Positions 51,427 through 61,063 of a stretch of DNA of 64,000 nucleotides are shown piece by piece. The position numbers and the translations under genes are program-made. The notes under the pieces are model-generated. The model was given only the letters and a program-made list of their open reading frames with translations, was not told the DNA's origin and ran no database searches. This DNA comes from an uncultured Blautia sp. (lineage in GTDB: Bacteria > Bacillota_A > Clostridia > Lachnospirales > Lachnospiraceae). Each line of letters starts with the position of its first letter. The stretch's first letter is position 1. The DNA is taken from the NCBI GenBank assembly GCA_905209435.1, contig CAJLTE010000004.1, positions 1-64,000 on the forward strand, written 5' to 3'.

Positions 51427-52641
51427 ATGAAATATGATTTTACATCAATCATAGACAGACATAATATGGATGCCATAGCAGTAGACGGCTTAGGGGGTGG
51501 AGGAATGAGTCCTGCGAAACCGAAGGAAGGATTTGACGTTATTCCAATGTGGGTAGCAGATATGAATTTCCCTACAGTACCGACGATTCCTGAGGCGATC
51601 ATTGAACGAGCGAAACATCCGGCATATGGATATTTTGTACCGAGAGAAGAATATTTCCAGTCCATCATTAACTGGCAGACGAAGAGAAATGGTGTCACTG
51701 GACTGGCCAAAGAGCATATTGGTTATGAAAATGGTGTGCTGGGATGCGTGGTTTCTGCATTAACTGCTTTTGCTGCACCGGGAGATGCAGTACTGCTTCA
51801 CAGTCCGACTTATATCGGTTTTACCGGATGTATTGGAAATAATGGATTTAAAATGGTTCACAGTCCATTAAAGAAGGATGAAGATGGAATCTGGCGCATG
51901 GATTTTGAAGATATGGATGCAAAAATCAAAGCTAATAACATTCATGTAGCAGTATTTTGCAGCCCTCATAATCCGTGCGGACGAGTATGGGAGAAGTGGG
52001 AAATCGAGAAAGCAATGGAAGTTTACAAGGCAAATGACTGTGTTGTAATTTCTGATGAAATCTGGTCAGATCTGATTCTGGATGGCTATAAACATGTACC
52101 GACGCAGTCTGTAAGTGAGGATGCCAGAAACAGAACAATCGCAGTTTATGCACCAAGCAAGACTTTTAATCTGGCAGGTCTGGTTGGCAGTTATCACATT
52201 ATTTATAACAAATATCTCCGCGACAGAGTTGTGGCAAAGAGTAGTAAACCTCATTACAATGAGATGAACGTTTTGTCCATGCATGCGCTTATCGGTGCAT
52301 ATAAACCAGAGGGTTATGAGTGGGTAGATGAACTTCGGCAGGTACTGACTGGAAATGTAGATTTTGCCTGCAATTATATCAAAGAGCACTTCAAAGGAGT
52401 AGAAGTCAGCAGACCGCAGGGAACGTATATGTTGTTTCTGGACTGCACGAAATGGTGTGAAGAACATGGAAAGAGCATTGATGAAGTACAGAAAGCAGGA
52501 TGGGATGTAGGCGTTGCATGGCAGGACGGAAGAATGTTCCTGCATCCGTGTGCAATCCGTATGAATCTGGCATTGCCGCTCAGCAGAGTGCAGGAGGCAT
52601 TTGACAGACTGGATAAATATGTATTTAACCAAATCAAGTAA
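51427..52641 (+). CDS. MalY/PatB-type PLP aminotransferase (C-S lyase)
   Basis: The 404-residue fold-type I PLP enzyme resembles MalY/PatB cystathionine beta-lyases. The internal aldimine Lys lies in YAPSKTFNLAGL, the PLP Asp/Tyr region is VVISDEIWSDL, and CSPHNPCGRVW is the usual loop; the C-terminal Arg is in HPCAIRMNLALP. It would cleave C-S bonds in cystathionine or cysteine conjugates. The last residues FNQIK and the stop come from a dispersed repeat (copy C1), so the native C-terminus has been replaced. ATAGGAGGAG precedes ATG. Confidence 0.9.
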   Translation: MKYDFTSIIDRHNMDAIAVDGLGGGGMSPAKPKEGFDVIPMWVADMNFPTVPTIPEAIIERAKHPAYGYFVPREEYFQSIINWQTKRNGVTGLAKEHIGYENGVLGCVVSALTAFAAPGDAVLLHSPTYIGFTGCIGNNGFKMVHSPLKKDEDGIWRMDFEDMDAKIKANNIHVAVFCSPHNPCGRVWEKWEIEKAMEVYKANDCVVISDEIWSDLILDGYKHVPTQSVSEDARNRTIAVYAPSKTFNLAGLVGSYHIIYNKYLRDRVVAKSSKPHYNEMNVLSMHALIGAYKPEGYEWVDELRQVLTGNVDFACNYIKEHFKGVEVSRPQGTYMLFLDCTKWCEEHGKSIDEVQKAGWDVGVAWQDGRMFLHPCAIRMNLALPLSRVQEAFDRLDKYVFNQIK

Positions 52642-52678
52642 GTCCCCTGCTTCAATTGCGAAAAGTAATAAGCAGTTG
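52623..52678. repeat. Dispersed palindromic repeat, copy C1, overlapping a gene end
   Basis: ATTTAACCAAATCAAGTAAGTCCCC followed by TTCAATTGCGAAAAGTAATAAGCAG matches copies A, B and C2. Its first part is translated as the last codons and TAA stop of the MalY-type gene. Confidence 0.8.
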
Positions 52679-52709
52679 ATTTATCCGAATAATAAAAGAT
52701 AAGGTGATA

Positions 52710-52940
52710 ATGGAAATGATGTATATTGTGGAACGAATCGAAGAGCTGGATTTTGGCTGTGAAGGCAGACCCGAAGGAATGAAGGATATGGTTCGTGTAA
52801 TTCTTAAAAGTGATAACGGGGAGGAAGAATCCATGAAAGTGGAGGATGATTGGCTGTATGCGCATGGAATTGATGAGGGAGACAGAGTAGAACTGGATGC
52901 AGAACATAAACCTGTTAAGGTTGTATCCGAGGTTATCTGA
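52710..52940 (+). CDS. Small acidic protein of unknown function
   Basis: The 76-residue product is acidic and has the look of a small beta-barrel (YIVERIEELDFGCEGRPEG, MVRVILKSDNGEEESM, KVEDDWLYAHGIDEGDRVEL). I recognise no named family. Start ATG 52710 is preceded by AAGGTG; the in-frame GTG at 52704 lies in that ribosome site. It lies between the MalY-type gene and a response regulator, with no obvious link to either. Confidence 0.65.
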   Translation: MEMMYIVERIEELDFGCEGRPEGMKDMVRVILKSDNGEEESMKVEDDWLYAHGIDEGDRVELDAEHKPVKVVSEVI

Positions 52941-53076
52941 TCTGCCTGGAGGAAACTAGTGGTTATCTGAATAATCATAAGAAAATCTTAAGAATTTGTC
53001 CCTTTCATATTAAGATGTGTTGATTATTCTAATATCAGAAAAAGAAATAAGAGATTTAAAGAGGGAGGTGTATAAA

Positions 53077-53772
53077 GTGGCAAATATTCTGGTCTGCGAT
53101 GACGATAAGGACATCGTAGAGGCAATCAGTATTTATCTGGAGCAGGAAGGTTATACGATTTTCAAAGCATATGACGGTCTGGAAGCAATCAATGCACTGC
53201 GCAGTCAGCCGGTGGATCTGCTGATCATAGATATCATGATGCCGAAGCTGGATGGCATCCGGGCTACTTTGAAAATCAGGGAAGAGAATCCTCTTCCGAT
53301 CATTATTCTTTCGGCAAAGTCAGAAGATGCAGATAAGATCCTGGGATTAAATGTGGGAGCTGATGATTATGTGACGAAGCCCTTTAATCCACTGGAACTG
53401 GTTGCGAGAGTGAAATCACAGCTTCGAAGATACACAAGACTGGGAGCGGCAGTGCCTCAGGAAAGTGCTCACATATATGAAACTGGTGGATTAAGTGTGA
53501 ACGATGATCTGAAAGAAGTCAGAGTAGACGGAGATCTGGTGAAACTGACACCGATTGAATATAACATACTGCTTCTGCTGATGAAGAACCAGGGAAGAGT
53601 ATTTTCAATCAATCAGATTTATGAGAACATCTGGAATGAAGAAGCGGTGGCCGCTGACAATACAGTGGCAGTGCATATCCGACATATCAGAGAGAAGATT
53701 GAAATCAATCCAAGGGAACCCCGATACCTGAAAGTTGTGTGGGGACTGGGTTATAAGGTTGAGAAAATGTAA
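53077..53772 (+). CDS. OmpR-family response regulator
   Basis: The 231-residue regulator has a receiver domain (about 1-120) with acidic pocket DDD (8-10), phospho-acceptor Asp52 in IIDIMMPK, the switch Ser in ILSAKS and Lys in YVTKPFNP. A winged-helix DNA-binding domain follows (about 135-231). The start is GTG 53077 after GGGAGGTG, which begins the receiver domain exactly. The partner kinase starts 176 bases later, with a dispersed repeat between. Confidence 0.93.
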   Translation: MANILVCDDDKDIVEAISIYLEQEGYTIFKAYDGLEAINALRSQPVDLLIIDIMMPKLDGIRATLKIREENPLPIIILSAKSEDADKILGLNVGADDYVTKPFNPLELVARVKSQLRRYTRLGAAVPQESAHIYETGGLSVNDDLKEVRVDGDLVKLTPIEYNILLLLMKNQGRVFSINQIYENIWNEEAVAADNTVAVHIRHIREKIEINPREPRYLKVVWGLGYKVEKM

Positions 53773-53834
53773 CCAAATCAGGTAAGTTCCCTGTTTCAAT
53801 TGTGAAAAGCAATAAGTAGTAAGCAAGGACTTGG
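53769..53834. repeat. Dispersed palindromic repeat, copy C2
   Basis: GTAACCAAATCAGGTAAGTTCCCTG continues TTTCAATTGTGAAAAGCAATAAG and AGGACTTGG. It starts at the stop codon of the response regulator (TAA within GTAACC) and separates it from its kinase. Confidence 0.78.
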
Positions 53835-53948
53835 AATAAGCTGGTTACTTACAGAGCGAATTAAGAATATCCATATAGCTTGGATTTAAAAGGTAATGAA
53901 GTAGATAAAAATAGAAATAAAAACTTAAAAAGGAAAGGGACGAACACT

Positions 53949-56612
53949 ATGAAGGGAAAAGGGTATAGAAGCAGTTTTGCCAAGGCAGTCTGGATCGTGA
54001 TCGCGCATCTGGCAGCAGTGGCTGCGGCAATCTGTGCAGCCATGTTTTTAATGATCTATCAGACAGGAATCCGCCTGGATGACAGAGGAAAAAGTTACAC
54101 AGAATCAGAAGCATTTGAGAAACAGATCAGTGACAGAGGATCTGATATTCTTGTCAGTCTGGCGGCGCAGGATGACATTAACTATCTGAAAAATGCCGGT
54201 TCATCGGCAGTGATCGATCTGGCAGAATTTGAAGAAAAAGGAAATACCCGTGACTCGATCAGAGAACTTTCCCTGAAAAATACTTCTGGGCTTGCATACT
54301 CTGTAAGTGAGCTTCTGGAGTGGGGAAAAGACTGGGAGGCAAACTATTATGAAGGTGTTTATGACGAAGATTCACAGATCATAAGATGTGAATCTTCTGA
54401 CGGAACCAGCCACTATTTTTATCGGACTGACTTTAAAAAGCTGGTGGCAGATGGAACACTGAAAATTAATTACAATACAGATTTTCTTGAAGAAGATGAT
54501 TTCGAATCGAAGACCGAGTCCGAAAAACTGGATACCGTAGCAGATGAACTGTATTATGGATATACATCACAATCAGAGAATATCGGCAGTGTTACGGATA
54601 CCAGAACAAACACAGAATATCCGGGATGTTTTTTCGTAGAACTGAGCCAGCTGGACGAGAAATTTGCACCACAGGGAGCTGAGAATATCCTGGACGCTGT
54701 AAACAAAAGCACGGAATGGAACGGGAGACTGGAGGACGCATATAAAGAGTTATTTACACTTCTGGACTGCATCAGTGCCATACAGTCTGATGAACAGGTC
54801 GATGACTATACGACATCACTGGCATCAGTTTTTCATACCGTGGGAGACTACACCGAAGGGAGTACCAACCTCACATATCTTTTCGCAGATAAAGAAACAC
54901 AGACAGTTTACACAAATAAGGAAGCGTACAGAAACTACGCACAGCTGGAGCAGAACCTTAAGAAAATATCTGAAGGAAATGCATATGCGATTGTACGCCC
55001 GGAACTGAGTGAATGTGATACAAATGTTGCAGGAATGAAATCCAATGCAGATCTACAGGTGTGGAATCATACGATCAAACAGAACTTTGATACAGAAGAT
55101 TTTGTATATGCAGTGACTGTAGATACAGCATTTCCAATCGAAGATTCGATGGCATCTGAAAAAGAGAGTTTTGAAAAATATGCGAATCTTATGCTGCCGA
55201 TGATTGCTGGAGCAATTATCGGATGTGTGCTCTGGATTATCAGCATGGTATGGCTGACAGTTGCAGCAGGCAGAAAGCCGGAGGATGAAAAACTGCATCT
55301 GAATAATTTTGACAGATGGTATACAGAGATTGCTGCTGGAATTGTAATTGGCATCTGGGCAGCAGGAACGATGGGACTTGCATTTCTGATCTTAAACACA
55401 GGAATTGCCAGTGTGGAAGCACTTATCACATGTCTGGCAGTATGCGGAATTTATACCATGGCATGGTTTCTGACCGGATATCTCAGTCTGGTGAGAAGAA
55501 TCAAAGCAGGAACTCTCTGGAAGGACAGCCTGCTTCGGAGAATCCTGAAATGGATTGGAAAGTGCAACAGAAATATTGCTGATTTTGCAAAAAGTTTCTC
55601 CAGAAATACCACCGGAAAAGTAAAAGTTCTGTTATTTGGATGTGGACTTTTACTCCTGCAGTTTCTGCTTATAGCTTCTATATTTGGAGGAATTTTAATC
55701 TTTTTATTGTTGTTCATAGTGATAGACGGAGCAATCATTGTTTATGCGATCCGCAAAGCAGACGGACAGGATTTAATTAAAGACGGTCTGAAGAAAATCA
55801 GTGACGGACAGCTGCAGTATAAGATTAAAACAGATAAACTTACCGGTGATCAGAAAGAAATGGCAGAGTGTATCAACAACATTGGAGATGGACTGGATGC
55901 AGCAGTGGAGAACAGTCTGAAGAAAGAAAGAATGCAGACGGAGCTGATCACAAACGTTTCTCACGACCTGAAGACACCGCTGACTTCTATCATTAATTAC
56001 GTAGATCTGATGAAACGCGAGAACCCGACAGATCCGAAAATACAGGAATATTTACATGTACTGGATGAGAAATCCCAGAGACTGAAAGTGCTCACAGAAG
56101 ACGTAGTAGAAGCATCCAAAGCAAGCACAGGAAATATTAAACTGGAGATGAATGACCTTGATTTTATAGAAATGGTTCAGCAGGTAATCGGAGAATTTGA
56201 AGAAAAATTCCAGGAAAAAAACCTCACCATGATGGTACATTTCACAGACGAACCATCTATTATTTACGCAGATGGACAGAGAATGTGGCGTGTTCTGGAG
56301 AACGTATTCGGAAATGTTGTAAAGTACGCAATGGAGGGTACCAGAGTGTATGCAGAGATCAGTAACCGAAATAAAAAAGTAATCTTTTCCCTGAAAAATA
56401 TTTCCGCACAGCCACTGAACTTTTCAGCAGATGAACTGACAGAACGATTTATCAGAGGTGATGTGGCGAGAAATACAGAGGGAAGCGGACTTGGTCTTTC
56501 CATCGCAAAGAGCCTGACAGAGCTGCAGGGCGGTGAGTTTAAATTGCATCTGGATGGGGATCTGTTTAAGGTGATGATCACATTCGCGGCAAAAAACTGC
56601 AGTGAAAAATAG
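53949..56612 (+). CDS. Sensor histidine kinase with multi-helix membrane region
   Basis: The 887-residue kinase has one N-terminal membrane helix (about 12-35), an external domain of roughly 370 residues, and a cluster of five or six membrane helices (about 415-610). A HAMP-like linker (about 615-660) and the catalytic core follow: His672 in NVSHDLKTPLTSI, N-box near ENVFGNVVKYA and G-box GSGLGLSIAKSL. The external region lacks a family I know. ATG 53949 follows AGGAAAGGG; earlier in-frame residues have no support. With the response regulator upstream it forms a complete two-component pair of unknown signal. Confidence 0.92.
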   Translation: MKGKGYRSSFAKAVWIVIAHLAAVAAAICAAMFLMIYQTGIRLDDRGKSYTESEAFEKQISDRGSDILVSLAAQDDINYLKNAGSSAVIDLAEFEEKGNTRDSIRELSLKNTSGLAYSVSELLEWGKDWEANYYEGVYDEDSQIIRCESSDGTSHYFYRTDFKKLVADGTLKINYNTDFLEEDDFESKTESEKLDTVADELYYGYTSQSENIGSVTDTRTNTEYPGCFFVELSQLDEKFAPQGAENILDAVNKSTEWNGRLEDAYKELFTLLDCISAIQSDEQVDDYTTSLASVFHTVGDYTEGSTNLTYLFADKETQTVYTNKEAYRNYAQLEQNLKKISEGNAYAIVRPELSECDTNVAGMKSNADLQVWNHTIKQNFDTEDFVYAVTVDTAFPIEDSMASEKESFEKYANLMLPMIAGAIIGCVLWIISMVWLTVAAGRKPEDEKLHLNNFDRWYTEIAAGIVIGIWAAGTMGLAFLILNTGIASVEALITCLAVCGIYTMAWFLTGYLSLVRRIKAGTLWKDSLLRRILKWIGKCNRNIADFAKSFSRNTTGKVKVLLFGCGLLLLQFLLIASIFGGILIFLLLFIVIDGAIIVYAIRKADGQDLIKDGLKKISDGQLQYKIKTDKLTGDQKEMAECINNIGDGLDAAVENSLKKERMQTELITNVSHDLKTPLTSIINYVDLMKRENPTDPKIQEYLHVLDEKSQRLKVLTEDVVEASKASTGNIKLEMNDLDFIEMVQQVIGEFEEKFQEKNLTMMVHFTDEPSIIYADGQRMWRVLENVFGNVVKYAMEGTRVYAEISNRNKKVIFSLKNISAQPLNFSADELTERFIRGDVARNTEGSGLGLSIAKSLTELQGGEFKLHLDGDLFKVMITFAAKNCSEK

Positions 56613-56658
56613 AACAGGGTTATAGGTTTAAGAATATTGAAAGTAAGTAGATAATATA

Positions 56659-56703
56659 AGGCAGGGAGTTGTTATAGAATGTGTAACAACTCCCTGCCTT
56701 TTG
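56659..56703. terminator. Terminator between the kinase and GH16 genes
   Basis: A perfect 17-bp stem (56659-56675 with 56685-56701) with TTTT on the plus side and an A/T flank on the other could serve both convergent genes. Confidence 0.8.
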
Positions 56704-56775
56704 GTAGATAGTTAAATGGGTATTAGTAATCCGATTCGCTGCTTATCTGATTGATTAAAATTGAAATGAGTTCGT

Positions 56776-59172
56776 TTAATTGGAACCATCAGAAAAAGAA
56801 TCTTCTGCAGAGAAGGTCTCTTCTTCAGGTGAATCAAAGAGGGTCTCGGACTCTGTAACAGCTGTATTTTCTGTCAGTTCGACATTGTCAAGAGTAACAG
56901 GATCTGAATTATCCTGATAACGCAGAACCTGGGCAAAAACTTCAATTTGCTTAATATGAGAAGCGGTTGTAAATGAGAGCGTGATTTTGCCGGAAGCATT
57001 TGACGTTTTTTCTATATGAGTGTACCGTCCGTTATAATCTCTTACTCCGATGGCTATTGTAGCACCGTTGCTGATAACATCAGCTGTCAGTGTGTACTGT
57101 GTACCGCCGGTAACTGTAATCTTCTGAGAAAGAGTATCTGTGTCAGAGCCTGAAGCGAGAGATGCTTTTTCATCAGAAATCACAGTGCTGCCGGAAGTAT
57201 TCCATCCTGTTGATCCCTGACTGAAATCACCGTTTACAACGAGATTGGAGGATATAACCGGCGCCGGGGTCGGGCCAGGGGTGGAAGTTGGTACAGGCGT
57301 TGGACTTGGAAGCGGTGTTTCTGAAGAACTGCCTGTGGTTAATACTATATTATCAAAAATAACAGGATCTGAATTATTCTGATAACGCAGAACTTCGGCA
57401 AATACTTCAATTTGTTTAATATGAGAAGCAGTTGTAAATGAAAGTGTGATTTTGCCGGAAGCATCTGTTGTTTTTTCTATATGAGTGTATCGTCCGTTAT
57501 AATCTCTTACACCTACAGTTATTGCAGCACCGTTGCTGATAACATCAGCTGTCAGTGTGTACTGCGTACCGCCGGTAACTGCAATCTTCTGAGAAAGAGT
57601 ATCTGTGTCAGAGCCTGAAGCAAGAGATGCTTTTTCATCAGAAATTACAGTGCTGCCGGAAGTGTTCCATCCGATTGTACCCTGGCTGAAATCGCCATTT
57701 ACGATGAGGTTGGAAGCAGTATCCGGAACAGTTGGTTCAGGCGTAGAAGTTGGTTCGGGTGCAGAAGTCGGTTCAGGAGTGGAAGTTGGTGTCGGAGTTT
57801 CACTGCTTCCGGAACCTTTACCGCTTGTGAGAACAACGTTATCGACTTTGACAGGATTTCCATTCTGGTAACGAAGCACCTGTATATAGGCTGTCATTTC
57901 GGTTACTTTGCTGTTGGTTACAAAAGGAATCTCCACATGTCCTGACTGAGTAATGACTTTAGATGTATTACAGGTACCGTTGGCTTTGCGAACTCCAATG
58001 GTGACGGCTGTACCGTCGGTTTCAATATCAGCACTGAGAGTATAGGTCATTTTTTGCTTTACATTAACCTGTTGTGAAATTTCATCAGTAGTTGCACCGG
58101 ATGAAAGGATTGCTACATTATCAGATATATCTGCATCGCCGGATAATTTCCATGCAGTTTTACCTTCGGAAAAATCACCATTTACAATATGGTTAAAGTT
58201 TTCGGCTTCAATCAGTTCTGGAAAGGAATCTACTGCCCATCCGTCGTCAGGAAAGGATTCTTTTCCCACGGTATCTCCGGACTCATGATAAGGAGTGATC
58301 TTTACAGAATCAATTTCAAATACGGTTGTATCGAAATCTGGAGTTCCGGCCCAGCCGGTATCATAATGTCCGTCGTGATCAGAGTCCATTGCATATGGGA
58401 ACCAGATACCAATCCAAAAACGGCTGGCATTAGAAGGTACATATTCTGTATTAGTGCATATGTAATTATCATCTACATAATAATCGACCCGGGCTTCCTG
58501 CGCAGTATCACCTGTATGCCAGTCAAAACGATATGTATGGAACTGACCGTCATCTACAGCATAAGGAAGATCCTGAAAATTGGATTTATGACGATTTTCT
58601 GCTATATAAGTATTAAATCTTCCTGATTTAAAGCTTGGTTCAGAATGAGTACTGCTGTTAGTTGGAAATTCAATATCAATCTCATGATTGACGGTTGAGT
58701 ACTGACCTGTTGCTCCTGATGCTTCATATTCGGGAGAACCTGGATAGTATTCTTCGTATTCAAAAGTCCACATAGCAGAGCAGGCTCCAAGTTCAGGAGC
58801 AACTTTGGCTACAACTTCATAGCTGCCTGAAGAATAATATTTTCTTGTGGCAATTGCAGCACCGGTTCGAATTCCACCAGGTGTCATTGACTGGTGAGAA
58901 GAAACATCTCCTTTGTAAAAGTTGCCGTGCCCCTCCAGTTTCAGAGTGCCGTCAGATACGGAGACATTTTCCGGTACAACACCGCCATTGTCGCCTCCCC
59001 ACCATTTATCGGCTACCAGCCATTTGGAAGTGTCAAGTGAATCCTCATTGAAATCATCAAAAAAGATTTCTGAGGATGTTTCTTCTGGAGCTGCATGTGT
59101 GATAGCAGGAGCTGCCAGGAATAATGACAGTGCTGTGGTAAGAATACCGCAGATAAAAGTGCTTCTTTTCAT
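56776..59172 (-). CDS. Secreted GH16 beta-glucanase with three C-terminal binding-type modules
   Basis: The 798-residue exported enzyme begins with a signal peptide (about 1-28). The GH16 domain (about 33-300) has the catalytic motif HEIDIEF, giving nucleophile Glu164, Asp166 and acid/base Glu168. Three beta-sandwich modules with the CBM4/9-like start VNGDFS follow near 325, 486 and 642, joined by PT-rich linkers. The second and third modules are almost identical. No LPXTG, SLH or other anchor is seen, so the enzyme is probably released. It likely cuts beta-1,3 or mixed-linkage glucans. ATG 59172 has GAGAGGG before it. Confidence 0.9.
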   Translation of the reverse strand: MKRSTFICGILTTALSLFLAAPAITHAAPEETSSEIFFDDFNEDSLDTSKWLVADKWWGGDNGGVVPENVSVSDGTLKLEGHGNFYKGDVSSHQSMTPGGIRTGAAIATRKYYSSGSYEVVAKVAPELGACSAMWTFEYEEYYPGSPEYEASGATGQYSTVNHEIDIEFPTNSSTHSEPSFKSGRFNTYIAENRHKSNFQDLPYAVDDGQFHTYRFDWHTGDTAQEARVDYYVDDNYICTNTEYVPSNASRFWIGIWFPYAMDSDHDGHYDTGWAGTPDFDTTVFEIDSVKITPYHESGDTVGKESFPDDGWAVDSFPELIEAENFNHIVNGDFSEGKTAWKLSGDADISDNVAILSSGATTDEISQQVNVKQKMTYTLSADIETDGTAVTIGVRKANGTCNTSKVITQSGHVEIPFVTNSKVTEMTAYIQVLRYQNGNPVKVDNVVLTSGKGSGSSETPTPTSTPEPTSAPEPTSTPEPTVPDTASNLIVNGDFSQGTIGWNTSGSTVISDEKASLASGSDTDTLSQKIAVTGGTQYTLTADVISNGAAITVGVRDYNGRYTHIEKTTDASGKITLSFTTASHIKQIEVFAEVLRYQNNSDPVIFDNIVLTTGSSSETPLPSPTPVPTSTPGPTPAPVISSNLVVNGDFSQGSTGWNTSGSTVISDEKASLASGSDTDTLSQKITVTGGTQYTLTADVISNGATIAIGVRDYNGRYTHIEKTSNASGKITLSFTTASHIKQIEVFAQVLRYQDNSDPVTLDNVELTENTAVTESETLFDSPEEETFSAEDSFSDGSN
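56870..57715 (-). repeat. Near-identical tandem modules in the GH16 gene
   Basis: The segments about 56870-57240 and 57335-57715 are highly similar at the DNA level, separated by the PT-linker. Blocks such as GTGCTGCCGGAAGT and AACATCAGCTGTCAGTG occur in both. This indicates a recent duplication inside the gene; module number may vary between strains. Confidence 0.8.
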
Positions 59173-59196
59173 ATTTTCCCTCTCTTTCAAGATAAT

Positions 59197-59259
59197 ATGA
59201 TGTCAGAGGTCCGGATCCTGAATAGGAATCTTTGTTTCTGACATCATAAAAGTATTGTA
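59197..59259 (-). promoter_or_regulatory. Promoter and 5' leader hairpin of the GH16 gene
   Basis: On the minus strand an extended -10 (TGATACAAT, core at 59254-59259) has a weak -35 (TAGGCA) 17 bases upstream. The predicted transcript then starts at or next to an 11-bp perfect inverted repeat (59237-59247 with 59197-59207) with further inner pairing, ending shortly before the ribosome site. It may protect the mRNA 5' end or control translation. Confidence 0.5.
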
Positions 59260-59437
59260 TCATAGAGAAAAGTAAGTGCCTATAAATGAATGTATCAGTA
59301 AATGAAAAAATTCATTTATATAAAATATATTTCCGAGGAAAAATTGCGAATTTGGATTTTGACTATTAACATTAATAATAATGAGTGTTATATTGTATGC
59401 AAAACACAGGAATGAGATAAAAGAGAGGACATACGAA

Positions 59438-60160
59438 ATGAACTACAGTTTTAACAGCAGAGTCAGATATAGCGAGACAGGTGAAGACGGCAGACTGACA
59501 TTGCCGGGAGTTTTGAATTATTTTCAGGATTGCTGTACATTTCATGCGGAGTCGATCGGACTTGGCGGAGATGTATTGAAAGCCAGAGATAGAGCGTGGG
59601 TTCTTTCTTCCTGGCAGGTGATCGTGGATGAATATCCGACCATGGGAACTGAGATAAAGATTACGACCGCGCCTTATGAATTTAAAGGATTTATGGGGAT
59701 GCGTAATTTTACCATAGAAACTGCAGACGGAAAAATGGTTGCATGGGCAAATTCTAACTGGACACATCTGGCTATCAGCACAGGGATTCCGGCGAGACTG
59801 ACTCCGGCAGATACAGATAATTATGTACTCAGTGAAAAAATGAAGATGGACTATGCCCCAAGAAAAATCAAACTGCCGGATGGCATGATACTGCAGGAAT
59901 CATTCGTGGTGCAGAAACATCATCTCGACACAAATCATCATGTTAATAATTGCCAGTATGTCTGCATGGCAGAAGATTTTCTGCCGGAAGATTTTAAAGT
60001 ATATCAGATGCGTGCAGAGTACAAGATGCAGGCAAAACTGGGTGATACCATTTGTCCGAAAACAAAAGCAGAGAATGGAAAAGTGGTGGTATCTCTGGAT
60101 GATGAAAATGGAAAGCCGTATGCAATTTTGGAGTTTGCAGAGAAGCAAGAGAATTTGTAA
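59438..60160 (+). CDS. Acyl-ACP thioesterase
   Basis: The 240-residue protein is a tandem hot-dog thioesterase of the acyl-ACP (FatA-like, PF01643) family. The first half has VRYSETGEDGRLTLPGVLNYFQDCC and AWVLSSWQVIVDEYP; the second half has QKHHLDTNHHVNNCQYV, which carries the conserved Asn/His site. It releases fatty acids from acyl-ACP. I begin at ATG 59438 after AGAGGAC; the 19 upstream in-frame residues lack a ribosome site. It is divergent from the GH16 gene. Confidence 0.9.
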   Translation: MNYSFNSRVRYSETGEDGRLTLPGVLNYFQDCCTFHAESIGLGGDVLKARDRAWVLSSWQVIVDEYPTMGTEIKITTAPYEFKGFMGMRNFTIETADGKMVAWANSNWTHLAISTGIPARLTPADTDNYVLSEKMKMDYAPRKIKLPDGMILQESFVVQKHHLDTNHHVNNCQYVCMAEDFLPEDFKVYQMRAEYKMQAKLGDTICPKTKAENGKVVVSLDDENGKPYAILEFAEKQENL

Positions 60161-60351
60161 GAATGATAATCCTATATTTATTTCGTGATATTTATGGAAA
60201 GATACAAGTTGGTACATGTACCGTACAAGTGATATAATGCAAATAACAGTAAGATATTTTCCGGTTGGAATATTGTACAGGAATATAGAACCGGAAGAAT
60301 ACGAAAATCGTCGCAGAAAATAAATTGAAAAAGTAAAAGGAGAAGGAAACT

Positions 60352-61044
60352 ATGCTGGAAAAATTAAAAGAGGAAGTTTACAAAGCAAATATGGATCTTC
60401 CGAAATACGGACTTGTTACATTTACATGGGGTAATGTCAGCGGAATCGACAGAGAAAAAGGACTCTTTGTTATCAAACCAAGTGGAGTAGACTATGATTT
60501 ACTTACACCGGATGATATGGTGGTAATGGATCTTAACGGAAATAAAGTAGAAGGAAGATACAATCCATCTTCTGATACAGCTACACATCTGGAGCTGTAC
60601 AAAGCATTCCCAAACATCGGCGGAGTTGTTCATACACATTCTTCATGGGCGACAAGCTGGGCACAGGCAGGCAGAGGAATCCCTTGCTACGGAACTACAC
60701 ATGCTGACTATATGTATGGAGAAATTCCATGTGCACGTTGCCTGGAAGGTAAGGAATTTGACGAATATGAGAAGAACACAGGACTTCTGATCGTGGATCT
60801 GTTCAAAGATAAAGACTATGAAGCAGTACCTGCAGTGCTTTGCAAAAATCACGGACCATTTGCATGGGGCAAAGATGCACACGAAGCAGTACATAATGCT
60901 GTTGTTCTCGAGGAAGTGGCAAAGATGGCAGCCCGCTGCGAAATGATCAACCCACAGGTAAAACCTGCACCACAGGATCTGCAGGATAAACATTATTACA
61001 GAAAACATGGTGCAAATGCATATTATGGTCAGGGTAATAAATAA
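60352..61044 (+). CDS. araD: L-ribulose-5-phosphate 4-epimerase
   Basis: The 230-residue class II aldolase-fold enzyme converts L-ribulose-5-phosphate to D-xylulose-5-phosphate. Zinc ligands are seen in [10 protein letters not shown] (His-x-His) and the later His in [23 protein letters not shown] and [10 protein letters not shown] are family blocks, and the C-terminal [17 protein letters not shown] is typical of AraD. It stands alone here, 25 kb from the isomerase/kinase operon, but would complete a pentose route starting there. AAAGGAGAAGG precedes ATG. Confidence 0.94.
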   Translation: MLEKLKEEVYKANMDLPKYGLVTFTWGNVSGIDREKGLFVIKPSGVDYDLLTPDDMVVMDLNGNKVEGRYNPSSDTATHLELYKAFPNIGGVVHTHSSWATSWAQAGRGIPCYGTTHADYMYGEIPCARCLEGKEFDEYEKNTGLLIVDLFKDKDYEAVPAVLCKNHGPFAWGKDAHEAVHNAVVLEEVAKMAARCEMINPQVKPAPQDLQDKHYYRKHGANAYYGQGNK

Positions 61045-61063
61045 TATATAATTATGTTGGGCT

